DNA of 14,150 bases from Pseudomonadota bacterium (lineage in GTDB: Bacteria > Pseudomonadota > Alphaproteobacteria > Rhizobiales > Beijerinckiaceae). The notes beneath the pieces were generated by a model. It was given only the letters and a program-made list of their open reading frames with translations. It ran no database searches and had not been told where the DNA came from. The position numbers and the translations under genes were made by a program. Where the stretch lies: assembly GCA_023423995.1 (NCBI GenBank), contig JAFAEL010000235.1, positions 1 to 14,150 of the forward strand, in the 5' to 3' direction. Positions within the stretch are counted from its first letter, which is position 1, and each line of letters begins with the position of its first letter. This document shows positions 1 to 7,427 of the stretch, piece by piece.

Positions 1-964
1 CGCCGACCGCGCCGAGATCGTACCAGACCTGGACCAGCAGCGTATCGGGCGTGCCGACCGGCAGGGCGTAGCCGATCCGAGCCTGGATGAAGGCCCCGAA
101 GCCGTGGCCGGTGAGCAGCCGCGCGGGCGCGGACCCGACGAGCGTCTTCCAGCCGGCTAAAGCCTCCGGGAAACCGCCGATCGCGAGATGATGGGCGAAG
201 GGCGAGAGCAGAAACGGCAGGAGCGGCGACAGGAGCACGATCGCTGCCAGGACCGCGCCCACGATGATCACGCCCACCGACGGCGAGAGCGCCACGAGAA
301 CCCAGGCGAGCGCACCGCTCGCGAACGCGGCGGAGATGGCCGGCTCCGGGCCGAGCAGGGTCGCCAGCCCGATCACCAGCACGAGGCAGATCGCCTCCAG
401 GTCGCGGTTCCGGGACCTTAGCCAGGCGAGAGCGGGCCAGGTCAGGAGGGCGATGACCGAGAGGCCGCGGTAGAGGCTCTGCCCCTCGGCTTCCGGATCG
501 GCGAGGCTCGGGATCGCCAAGGCTCCGACGATCACGGCGACTGCGGCGAGCGCCGCTCCCACCGGGATCAGGTAGAGATTGGCCGCCCGCATGCGGTCGG
601 GCAGCGACAGATAGGCGGCGAGCCCCAGGCCGACGCTGCCGAACAGCCCGAGCAGCCGCTCGGTGGCGTCCGAGAGGTCGGGCGTCCAGGCCAGCGAGAC
701 CGCCGCCCAGGCGAGGCCGAACCCCGCCGCCAGGACGCCCGCGGAGGCAGTGAGCCGGTCGGCGCTGATCCGCAGGGGCCTGTAGGCCCCATCCAGCACG
801 CTCGCGATCACCAGGAGCGCGACGCCGATCGGAAGAAAGAGCACCACGCCGCGGCGCGAGAACGACGCCACGAGCGGCAGAATCAGCATCAGGGTCGCGA
901 AGCCGAGCCGGCGGAGCAGTGCGGCGGCGTCTTTCGCCGGATCGGTGGAGGGCGCGCGCGCCAT
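1..964 (-). CDS. O-antigen ligase-like polytopic membrane protein (partial, C-terminus outside window)
   Basis: My own translation of the minus strand from the ATG at 964 stays open for 321 codons to the window edge. It is almost entirely hydrophobic: segments near residues 21-36, 39-56, 72-93, 104-120, 128-152, 168-182, 190-205, 209-227 and 229-256, separated by short basic loops. After these comes RLLTGHGFGAF (282-292), then a loop ending DTLLVQVWYDLGAVG (307-321). A GHG-type motif followed by a periplasmic loop and a Q.W..LG..G segment is the layout of the Wzy_C / O-antigen ligase family, which joins lipid-linked glycans to an acceptor at the periplasmic face. The usual H..HN motif of WaaL is not seen, so a polymerase-like or other relative is possible. 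The start lacks a strong Shine-Dalgarno sequence (only AGGG four bases upstream). No other polysaccharide gene lies in the window. Confidence 0.62.
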   Translation of the reverse strand, partial: MARAPSTDPAKDAAALLRRLGFATLMLILPLVASFSRRGVVLFLPIGVALLVIASVLDGAYRPLRISADRLTASAGVLAAGFGLAWAAVSLAWTPDLSDATERLLGLFGSVGLGLAAYLSLPDRMRAANLYLIPVGAALAAVAVIVGALAIPSLADPEAEGQSLYRGLSVIALLTWPALAWLRSRNRDLEAICLVLVIGLATLLGPEPAISAAFASGALAWVLVALSPSVGVIIVGAVLAAIVLLSPLLPFLLSPFAHHLAIGGFPEALAGWKTLVGSAPARLLTGHGFGAFIQARIGYALPVGTPDTLLVQVWYDLGAVG

Positions 965-977
965 GGCCCTATCGTCA

Positions 978-1040
978 GCCGCTGGCCATCTTGTTCCCAG
1001 CGGCAGGACCGTAGTCGGCACCCTACAGCGTGGCTGTAGG
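978..1040. repeat. Two inverted repeats upstream of the ligase-like gene
   Basis: GCCGCTGG at 978-985 is matched by CCAGCGGC at 997-1004 (8 bp, 11-nt loop). CCTACAG at 1022-1028 is matched by CTGTAGG at 1034-1040 (7 bp, 5-nt loop). Both lie in the leader of the minus-strand gene starting at 964. They could be an operator, leader-RNA hairpins or part of the 3' end of mmsA. No promoter hexamers stood out nearby. Confidence 0.4.
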
Positions 1041-1106
1041 AGCCGTGCAACACTGGCCGAGCGCCTGCCCCGGTCGACGCGGGATTGTCTTCAGTTCGTC
1101 GCGGAG

Positions 1107-1131
1107 GGGTTCCGGGAAAGGGCCGGAACCC
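1107..1131 (-). terminator. Candidate 3' hairpin of mmsA
   Basis: GGGTTCCGG (1107-1115) and CCGGAACCC (1123-1131) form a perfect 9-bp stem around a 7-nt loop, about 90 nt past the mmsA stop. No T-run follows on the minus strand, so it is not a textbook intrinsic terminator; a processing or Rho-assisted structure is equally possible. Confidence 0.4.
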
Positions 1132-1220
1132 GTTTCACGAGCCTGGAAGGAATGGCCGGCTCCGCACCCATCCGACGTCGCCTCGGCGAGGCTCCATCGT
1201 GGCAGGCCGGCCAGCCTCCG

Positions 1221-2717
<1,497 letters not shown>

Positions 2718-2758
2718 GCGCGTGTCTCCCTACTAGGTGTCTTGATTGCAGATGCGGC

Positions 2759-3754
2759 TCAGGCCGCACGTTCGAGGTCGAACTGGCCGGTCCTGCGGAA
2801 CCGGGTGAGATAGCCGGGGACGATGGCCTCCATGGCCCGCGGCGTGATGCCCATGCCTTCGAGCGTCCGTCCCTCGGCCTTGGCCTGTTCGGACACGACG
2901 TTGTCGGACCGGAGCAGGATCAGCTGGTCGCGCGTGAGCTTCAGGTCGTCGGGCAGCAGGCCGAGCGTCAGCGTATCGGCGATCTCGAGCAGCCGCGCCT
3001 GGATCCGGGCGACGCCTTCCGGGAGGGCGACGACCGCGCGCTTCCGCTCCGTCACCTGCAGCACGTACTCGACGAGTTCCCGCAGTGTCTTCACCTCGGG
3101 CCCGCCGAGCTCGTAGGTCCGGCCCTTCTCGACCTTGCCGTCGACCGCGCGCGCGATCGCCTCGGCGACGTCCCCGACCCAGACCGGCTGGAAGCGCGTA
3201 TCGGAGCCCGCAATGGGCAGCACCGGCAGGGCCCGCGCAAGTCCGGCAAACCGGTTGAAGAAGCTGTCGCCTTGCCCGAACAGGATCGAGGGCCTGACGA
3301 TCACGGCATCCGGCCGGGCCGCCATCACGGCCTGCTCGCCCAACCCCTTTGTCCGCGCATAGGCGGATTCGGAATTCGCGTCGGCTCCGATCGCGGAGAC
3401 TTGGACGAGCGGGAGTCCCGCCCCCGTCGCCTCCGCAACCCCCCGGGCGCCCTCCGCCTGAACCCAGCTGAAGCGCTGGCGGGCGCTCTCGTTCAGGATG
3501 CCGACGCAGTTCACGACCGCATCGGCCCGGTCGACGGCGCGCTTCACCGAATCCGGGTAGCGGAGATTGGCCTGGACCAGCTGGATCTGCCCGACGGCGC
3601 CGAGGGGCTGGAGGAAGAAGGCGAGATCCGGCCGGCGGACCGCCACCCGGATGCGATAGCCGCGCTTCGCGAGCGCACGCACGACATGGCGGCCAAGGAA
3701 GCCCGAGCCGCCGAACACGGTCACGAACTTCGGGGATTGACGCATCGCGTCCAT
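2759..3754 (-). CDS. NDUFA9-like atypical short-chain dehydrogenase
   Basis: A 331-residue Rossmann-fold protein. The nucleotide-binding glycine motif GGSGFLGRH is at 15-23, an NRxP-like strand follows (RVAVRRP, 36-42), VVNCVGIL is at 80-87, YARTK (132-136) matches YxxxK, and VRPSILFGQGDSFFNRF is at 153-169. This pattern fits the atypical SDR group of the complex I NDUFA9/39-kDa subunit, whose alphaproteobacterial homologues are single-copy genes of uncertain role (NADPH-binding, linked to complex I or quinone metabolism by homology only). Start: the ATG at 3754 has only a weak AGGG 10 nt upstream; the in-frame ATG at 3745 is an alternative giving 328 residues. It lies 41 bp upstream of mmsA on the same strand, so the two are probably cotranscribed. 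NADH-quinone oxidoreductase genes are not present nearby. A generic sugar-nucleotide epimerase is the main alternative. Confidence 0.85.
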   Translation of the reverse strand: MDAMRQSPKFVTVFGGSGFLGRHVVRALAKRGYRIRVAVRRPDLAFFLQPLGAVGQIQLVQANLRYPDSVKRAVDRADAVVNCVGILNESARQRFSWVQAEGARGVAEATGAGLPLVQVSAIGADANSESAYARTKGLGEQAVMAARPDAVIVRPSILFGQGDSFFNRFAGLARALPVLPIAGSDTRFQPVWVGDVAEAIARAVDGKVEKGRTYELGGPEVKTLRELVEYVLQVTERKRAVVALPEGVARIQARLLEIADTLTLGLLPDDLKLTRDQLILLRSDNVVSEQAKAEGRTLEGMGITPRAMEAIVPGYLTRFRRTGQFDLERAA

Positions 3755-3775
3755 GGACGGAGACCCTGAACCCTG

Positions 3776-3820
3776 TTGCCGGTTCCCTTACGGCAAGGGC
3801 GGCCCGCCTGGGAAGCCGGC
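3776..3820 (-). terminator. Candidate 3' structure of the Bug gene, two alternative hairpins
   Basis: Between the Bug-gene stop and the NDUFA9-like start two competing stems can form. TTGCCG (3776-3781) pairs with CGGCAA (3791-3796) around a 9-nt loop. Alternatively GCCGGTTCCC (3778-3787) pairs with GGGAAGCCGGC (3810-3820) with one bulged base, enclosing GGCGGCCCGCC. No T-tract follows. Placement right after the stop codon suggests transcription termination. Confidence 0.45.
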
Positions 3821-3836
3821 CTGAGACGAAAACGCC

Positions 3837-4829
3837 TCACTCGAGCTTGGCGCCCGAGACCCGCACCATCTCCTGCCACATCGGGCGCTCCTTGTGCCCG
3901 AGGCTGGTGACCTCCTCGGGAGACGTTCCGAGCACCCGGGCGCCGGCGATCTGGAAGCGCTCCTGGACGGAGGGCTCCTTGGATATCGCCTGCAGCGCCT
4001 GCGACAGTTTCTGGACCACCGCAGGCGGCGTCGCCTTGGGAACCACGAAGGCTGCCCAGGAGGTCACCACGAAATCGTCCATTCCGGCCTCCTTCATGGT
4101 CGGGACGTCCTTCATGGTCGGCCATCGCGTGGGGGAAGTGACGGCAAGCGCCCGCATCTGCCCGGATTCGATGATGCCCGTGTACGAGGCGAGATTGTCG
4201 ATCGCGAACTGGACATCGCCCTTGAGCATCGCGGGAATCGTGGCAGCCGCGCCCCGGAACGGCACATGCGTCCCCCTGATGCCGTTCCGGGTGCAGAAGA
4301 GAGCGCCGGAGAGATGCGGCGTGGTGCCGACGCCCGGGCTGCCGAAGAAGATGCCGCCCTCCTTGGCCTTCGCCCAGGCGATGAACTCGGCGAGCGTCTT
4401 TGCCGGGACATGCTCGCTCGGCACGACGGCGACGTTCGGCAGTTCCCAGGTCATCGAGACGGGCGCGAGGTCCCGGTCCGGATCCCAGGACATCTTGGCG
4501 TAGAGATACTGGTTGATGGAGAAATGGCCGACCGTGGCGGACCCGATGGTGTGGCCGTCCGCCTCGCTCTTCGCGACCCCGTCGATCCCGACATTGCCGC
4601 CCGCACCCGGCCGGTTCTCGATCACCCAGGTCCCGCCGAGCTTGTCCTTGAGCCGCTCGGCCAGGATGCGGGTGAGGACGTCGGTCGAGCCGCCTGCCGG
4701 GTATGGCACGATGATGCGGACAGGCTGCCTCGGCCAACTGTCGCCGCCCTGGGCCAGGGCTGGCCGGGCGAGCGGGCTGAGGGCCAGACCGGCGAACGCG
4801 GTCCTCCGGGTAATCCCTACGGTCTTCAT
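3837..4829 (-). CDS. Bug/TctC-family tripartite tricarboxylate transporter substrate-binding protein, Tat-type signal
   Basis: A 330-residue periplasmic solute-binding protein of the Bug family, which captures carboxylates (citrate, dicarboxylates, nicotinate and similar) for TctA/TctB permeases. Signature stretches are VRIIVPYPAGGSTDVLTRIL (37-56) and ENRPGAGGNVG (71-81), followed by the usual PLNVAVVPSEHVPAKTL-like and VPFRGAAATIPAMLKGDVQF regions. The N-terminus MKTVGITRRTAFAGLALSPL with ALA before Gln27 looks like a Tat signal (TRRTAF at 7-12), cleaved after Ala26. The start at 4829 is set by this signal and GGGAGG upstream; the reading frame continues open farther upstream through aquaporin and lyase DNA, but that part has no protein family character. 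No TctA or TctB gene is in the window, so it is an orphan receptor as is common for Bug proteins. The ligand cannot be predicted. Confidence 0.93.
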   Translation of the reverse strand: MKTVGITRRTAFAGLALSPLARPALAQGGDSWPRQPVRIIVPYPAGGSTDVLTRILAERLKDKLGGTWVIENRPGAGGNVGIDGVAKSEADGHTIGSATVGHFSINQYLYAKMSWDPDRDLAPVSMTWELPNVAVVPSEHVPAKTLAEFIAWAKAKEGGIFFGSPGVGTTPHLSGALFCTRNGIRGTHVPFRGAAATIPAMLKGDVQFAIDNLASYTGIIESGQMRALAVTSPTRWPTMKDVPTMKEAGMDDFVVTSWAAFVVPKATPPAVVQKLSQALQAISKEPSVQERFQIAGARVLGTSPEEVTSLGHKERPMWQEMVRVSGAKLE

Positions 4830-4839
4830 CCTGGCCTTT

Positions 4840-4871
4840 TCCTCCCGGACGTCTTGATGCGCCCGGGAGGA
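4840..4871 (-). promoter_or_regulatory. Hairpin enclosing the Bug-gene ribosome binding site
   Basis: TCCTCCCGG (plus 4840-4848) and CCGGGAGGA (4863-4871) are a perfect 9-bp inverted repeat with a 14-nt loop. In the minus-strand transcript the 3' arm is CCGGGAGGA, which contains the Shine-Dalgarno of the gene starting at 4829. Folding would hide the ribosome site; alternatively the structure is simply a terminator for aqpZ. Confidence 0.5.
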
Positions 4872-4889
4872 GAGTATCGACGCGGGAGC

Positions 4890-4919
4890 GCAGGGCAAGG
4901 AGCGGCGCGCCACCCCTGC
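4890..4919 (-). terminator. Candidate aqpZ terminator hairpin
   Basis: GCAGGG (4890-4895) and CCCTGC (4914-4919) pair immediately after the aqpZ stop codon; the 18-nt loop contains the self-complementary GGCGCGCC. There is no T-run. Weak but well placed. Confidence 0.35.
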
Positions 4920-4921
4920 CG

Positions 4922-5659
4922 CTAGACCACGCGCTCCTCGACGACGATCGTCTCGACCGCGTCGACCGGCTCGTACAGCCACTTGGCGAGGAGCCCGGCT
5001 CCCACCGCGCCCAGGATGGGCGCCAGCCAGAACAGCCAGAGCTGCGCCACGTAGGGCCCACCGGCGAAGAGGGCCGGCCCGGTGCTGCGCGCCGGGTTCA
5101 CGGACGTATTCGTGACCGGGATGGAGATCAGGTGGATGAGAACCAGGGCGAACCCGATGGGGATGCCGGCAAACCCGCTCGCCGCCCCCTTCGAAGTCGT
5201 CCCGATGATGATGAACAGGAAGAAGAACGTCGCCAGGAGTTCGATCAGGAAGCACGAGGAGAGCCTGTACTTCCCGGGGCTCAGTTCGCCGTATCCGTTG
5301 GACGCGAACCCACCCGGCACCCAGTCCGGCTTTCCGGACGCGATCAGGTAGAGAACCGCGGCCGCCACGATCGCGCCCGCGACCTGCGCGACGACATAGG
5401 GAACCACGTGACGGTTCGCGCAGCGTCCGGCGGACCAGAGCCCGAGGGTCACGGCCGGATTGAAGTGCCCGCCGGAGATATGGCCGACGGCATAGGCCAT
5501 CGAGAGAACCGTGAGCCCGAAGGCGAGCGCGACGCCTGCGAACCCGATCCCGTATTGCGGGAAAGCGGCGGACAGCACTGCCGCCCCGCATCCTCCAAAG
5601 GTGAGCCAGAAGGTTCCGAAAAACTCCGCCGCCGAGCGGCGCGTCGTATCCCGATCCAT
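4922..5659 (-). CDS. aqpZ: Aquaporin Z
   Basis: A 245-residue MIP channel, very close in sequence to Escherichia coli AqpZ as I recall it. It carries long identical runs such as [25 protein letters not shown] and [20 protein letters not shown]. Both NPA boxes are intact (67-69 and 188-190). The aromatic/arginine selectivity residues match water-selective AqpZ rather than glycerol facilitators: Phe47, His176, Thr185, Arg191. Six membrane helices plus the two half-helices bearing NPA are visible. The C-terminal tail (about 230-245, ending EERVV) is longer and more acidic than in E. coli. AGGGAGGA sits 7 nt before the ATG, inside a 34-bp near-palindrome. It is flanked on both sides by same-strand genes with gaps of about 90 bp containing hairpins, so it is probably its own unit. 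Confidence 0.97.
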   Translation of the reverse strand: MDRDTTRRSAAEFFGTFWLTFGGCGAAVLSAAFPQYGIGFAGVALAFGLTVLSMAYAVGHISGGHFNPAVTLGLWSAGRCANRHVVPYVVAQVAGAIVAAAVLYLIASGKPDWVPGGFASNGYGELSPGKYRLSSCFLIELLATFFFLFIIIGTTSKGAASGFAGIPIGFALVLIHLISIPVTNTSVNPARSTGPALFAGGPYVAQLWLFWLAPILGAVGAGLLAKWLYEPVDAVETIVVEERVV

Positions 5660-5666
5660 GCTCGGG

Positions 5667-5700
5667 TCCTCCCTGCGGGCAGGCCTGCCCGCGGGGAGGA
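5667..5700 (-). promoter_or_regulatory. 34-bp near-perfect palindrome containing the aqpZ Shine-Dalgarno
   Basis: The 34 bases equal their own reverse complement except at one base pair, which would be a G-U wobble in RNA; the central 16 bases CGGGCAGGCCTGCCCG are perfect. In the aqpZ transcript the last eight bases of the hairpin are AGGGAGGA, the ribosome site, ending 7 nt before AUG. It could be an RNA hairpin blocking translation, a protein operator, or a terminator of the upstream operon, although a separate hairpin at 5722-5737 already serves that place. Confidence 0.65.
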
Positions 5701-5721
5701 TACGCCTCTGGTCGAAGCAGT

Positions 5722-5737
5722 CGACAGGATGCTGTCG
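5722..5737 (-). terminator. Candidate terminator of the ridA-lyase operon
   Basis: CGACAG (5722-5727) and CTGTCG (5732-5737) form a perfect 6-bp stem with a GATG tetraloop, starting 15 nt after the lyase stop codon. The minus-strand sequence that follows has only scattered T residues. Confidence 0.4.
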
Positions 5738-5752
5738 CGAGGAGCGCGGCTG

Positions 5753-6829
5753 CTACCTGATCCGTCCCCGCGCGGCGACCGGGATCTCGCCCACGATCTC
5801 GCCGCCACGGGTCGCGATCAGCCGGTCCATCAGGTTCACGACCACGCAGACATGGTTCGGGACGATCCCGACCAGTTCGCCGACTTCGATCGGCCTCTCG
5901 CAGGCGGAAAGATCGACGAAGCCGTGCTCCTCGGCCAGCGCATGGATGACGGCCTCCGGGTGTTCGCGGACGAGGCCGTGCCCCTCGAGCTTGCCGAGAT
6001 CGCTCGTCAGCGTCTTCGACCCGGCATCCAGGATGCCACGGGTCGGCGTCGCGCGGCTGACGAGGGTCGAGACGATCGTCAGCGCGCAATCCTTGAGCTC
6101 GGCGACGCCCGCCGCCATCATCATGCGGTCGTTGAAGATGTAGGTGCCCGGCCGGTGTTCGGTCGCGCCCCGGATGCGGCCGAGATTGGCGAGGTTGGGG
6201 GTGCCTCCCGTGGAGACGATGCGCGGGGAGAGGCTGAACTCGCGGATCCCCTCCGTGGCGGCATCGAGGAACGCCTGGGTGGCCGGAAACGCGTCCTCCG
6301 GCGGGTAGAGCAGGAAGCCGTCGAAGCGCAGGCCGGCCGCGCGGGCGATCTCGCCCGCGAGCGCGATCGCCTCCCCAGGAGTTTCGACGCCGGCGCGCCG
6401 GCGGCCGGTATCGCATTCGACGACCACGCCGATCTCGCGCCCAGCGCGGGTTGCAGCCTCCGATGCCGCCGCGATGCTGACCGGGTTGTCCGTCGCGACG
6501 ATCATGTCCGCGCGCTCGGTCAGCCGGGCGAGGCGGGCGATCTTCTCCTCACCCATGATGTTGTAGCTGATCAGGATGTCGCGGTGGCCCGCTTCCGCGA
6601 AGATCTCCGCCTCGCCGAGCTTCTGGCAGGTGATGCCGGAAGCGCCCGCCTTTCGCTGCAGGTCCGCGAGGAGCGGGCTCTTGTGCGTCTTGATGTGCGG
6701 CCTGTTCCTCAGCCCGGCCTCGTCGCAGGCGCGCTGGATACGCGCGATGTTCCGCTCGACGATGTCGAGATCGACGATCGCTGCGGGCGTGCCGACCTCG
6801 CGGGCGACCTTCTCGTAGAGCGCGCGCAT
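5753..6829 (-). CDS. Fold-III PLP D-amino-acid lyase (D-serine dehydratase / D-threonine aldolase family)
   Basis: A 358-residue alanine-racemase-fold enzyme of the DSD1/D-threonine aldolase family. TPAAIVDLDIVERNI (14-28) begins the barrel and RPHIKTHKS (43-51) carries the PLP lysine, by homology Lys47. VVVECDTGRRRAGVE (135-149), STGGTPNL (206-213) and HRPGTYIFNDRMM (225-237) are the phosphate and cofactor regions. The metal site near the C-terminus reads PNHVC (324-328). From memory, His-x-Cys is the zinc pair of eukaryotic D-serine dehydratase, whereas D-threonine aldolases have His-x-Asp, so dehydratase-type chemistry is favoured but not proven. D-threo-3-hydroxyaspartate dehydratase is another possible activity. 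The start codon overlaps the ridA stop (TGATG), implying translational coupling, and that overlap fixes the start; the frame is open farther upstream only as an out-of-frame reading of ridA. Confidence 0.9.
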   Translation of the reverse strand: MRALYEKVAREVGTPAAIVDLDIVERNIARIQRACDEAGLRNRPHIKTHKSPLLADLQRKAGASGITCQKLGEAEIFAEAGHRDILISYNIMGEEKIARLARLTERADMIVATDNPVSIAAASEAATRAGREIGVVVECDTGRRRAGVETPGEAIALAGEIARAAGLRFDGFLLYPPEDAFPATQAFLDAATEGIREFSLSPRIVSTGGTPNLANLGRIRGATEHRPGTYIFNDRMMMAAGVAELKDCALTIVSTLVSRATPTRGILDAGSKTLTSDLGKLEGHGLVREHPEAVIHALAEEHGFVDLSACERPIEVGELVGIVPNHVCVVVNLMDRLIATRGGEIVGEIPVAARGRIR

Positions 6830-7287
6830 CACTCGTGCACGGGGATGACGGCCTCGATCTCGACCGTCATGTTGTTGGGCAAGGAGCCGAGGCCGACGGC
6901 CGAGCGGGCATGCCGCCCGCGCTCGCCCAGCACCTCGACGAAGAGATCCGAGCAGCCGTTGATGACCTTGGGCTGGTCGGCGAAGTCCGGGACGGCGTTC
7001 ACCATCCCGAAGACCTTCAGGATCTCGACCCTGTCGAGCGATCCGGCGGCGGCCTTGGCGGCCGCGAGCAGGCCGAGCGCCGTCTGCCGGGCGTGGCCGT
7101 AGGCCTCCTCGATCGTGACGTCGCGCCCGACCTTGCCGGCCGGGTAGGTGCCGTCGGGTCGGCGGGGACCCTGGCCAGACAGGTAGACGATGTTCCCGTC
7201 CCGCTTGAACGGAACGTAGTTCGCAACCGGCGTCGAAAGGACCGGCAGTTCGAGGCCGAGCTCTGCGAGCTTCTGTTCGGGATTCAT
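6829..7287 (-). CDS. RidA/YER057c/UK114-family protein, probable enamine/imine deaminase
   Basis: A 152-residue protein from the ATG at 7287, which has GGAG 8 nt upstream. It belongs to the longer RidA subgroup (archetypal RidA is about 128 residues). Features are VPFKRDGNIVYLSGQGPRRPDG (25-46), the trimer core ARQTALGLLAAAKAA (66-80), and RHARSAVGLGSLPNNMTVEIEAV (125-147). Arg128 and Glu145 match the catalytic Arg105 and Glu120 of E. coli RidA, so hydrolysis of 2-aminoacrylate-type intermediates is plausible. A longer in-frame reading starting at 7386 adds 33 residues unlike the family and crosses the promoter region, so I reject it. It is first gene of a two-gene operon with the PLP lyase, whose 2-aminoacrylate product it may clear. 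It is divergent from the haem peroxidase. Confidence 0.92.
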   Translation of the reverse strand: MNPEQKLAELGLELPVLSTPVANYVPFKRDGNIVYLSGQGPRRPDGTYPAGKVGRDVTIEEAYGHARQTALGLLAAAKAAAGSLDRVEILKVFGMVNAVPDFADQPKVINGCSDLFVEVLGERGRHARSAVGLGSLPNNMTVEIEAVIPVHE

Positions 7288-7289
7288 CG

Positions 7290-7309
7290 GGGCACTCCAG
7301 CGCGTGCCC
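7290..7309 (-). repeat. Small inverted repeat at the ridA ribosome site
   Basis: GGGCAC (7290-7295) and GTGCCC (7304-7309) are a perfect 6-bp inverted repeat with an 8-nt loop, two bases before the ridA ATG. Here the GGA of the Shine-Dalgarno lies in the loop rather than in the stem, so a hairpin would leave it largely exposed. Confidence 0.3.
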
Positions 7310-7328
7310 AGGATGCACGGCCGGCCCT

Positions 7329-7407
7329 GCCTGTCACCCCATCGGATTACCACTCGCCGAGGTTGCATTATCTCTAACTTATGCAATCATGGGTTAGGGT
7401 GACAGGC
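7329..7407. promoter_or_regulatory. Divergent ridA // peroxidase control region with two interleaved inverted repeats
   Basis: This is the AT-rich part of the 140-bp gap between ridA and the peroxidase gene. An outer perfect 11-bp inverted repeat is GCCTGTCACCC (7329-7339) and GGGTGACAGGC (7397-7407), one half near each start codon. An inner repeat is TTGCAT (7363-7368) and ATGCAA (7381-7386), with an AT-rich spacer that on the minus strand includes GATAAT, a possible -10 box for ridA. The repeats are typical in size for operators of dimeric regulators. I could not assign a convincing -35/-10 pair for the peroxidase. Confidence 0.55.
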
Positions 7408-7427
7408 GCATACGGAAGGGGAACCGC

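Noticed and set aside
4830..6416. Long N-terminal extension of the Bug-gene frame (total 859 codons)
   Set aside because: Upstream of 4829 the frame reads aqpZ and the lyase out of frame; the Tat-type signal peptide and SD mark 4829 as the real start.
5132..7102. A 656-codon plus-strand open frame opposite aqpZ, the lyase and ridA
   Set aside because: It runs across three well-supported minus-strand genes and their gaps, is Arg/Asp-rich and lacks any recognisable domain.
6830..7318. N-terminal extension of the PLP lyase frame (total 521 codons)
   Set aside because: The extension is ridA read in the wrong frame. The TGATG overlap and the normal family N-terminus place the start at 6829.
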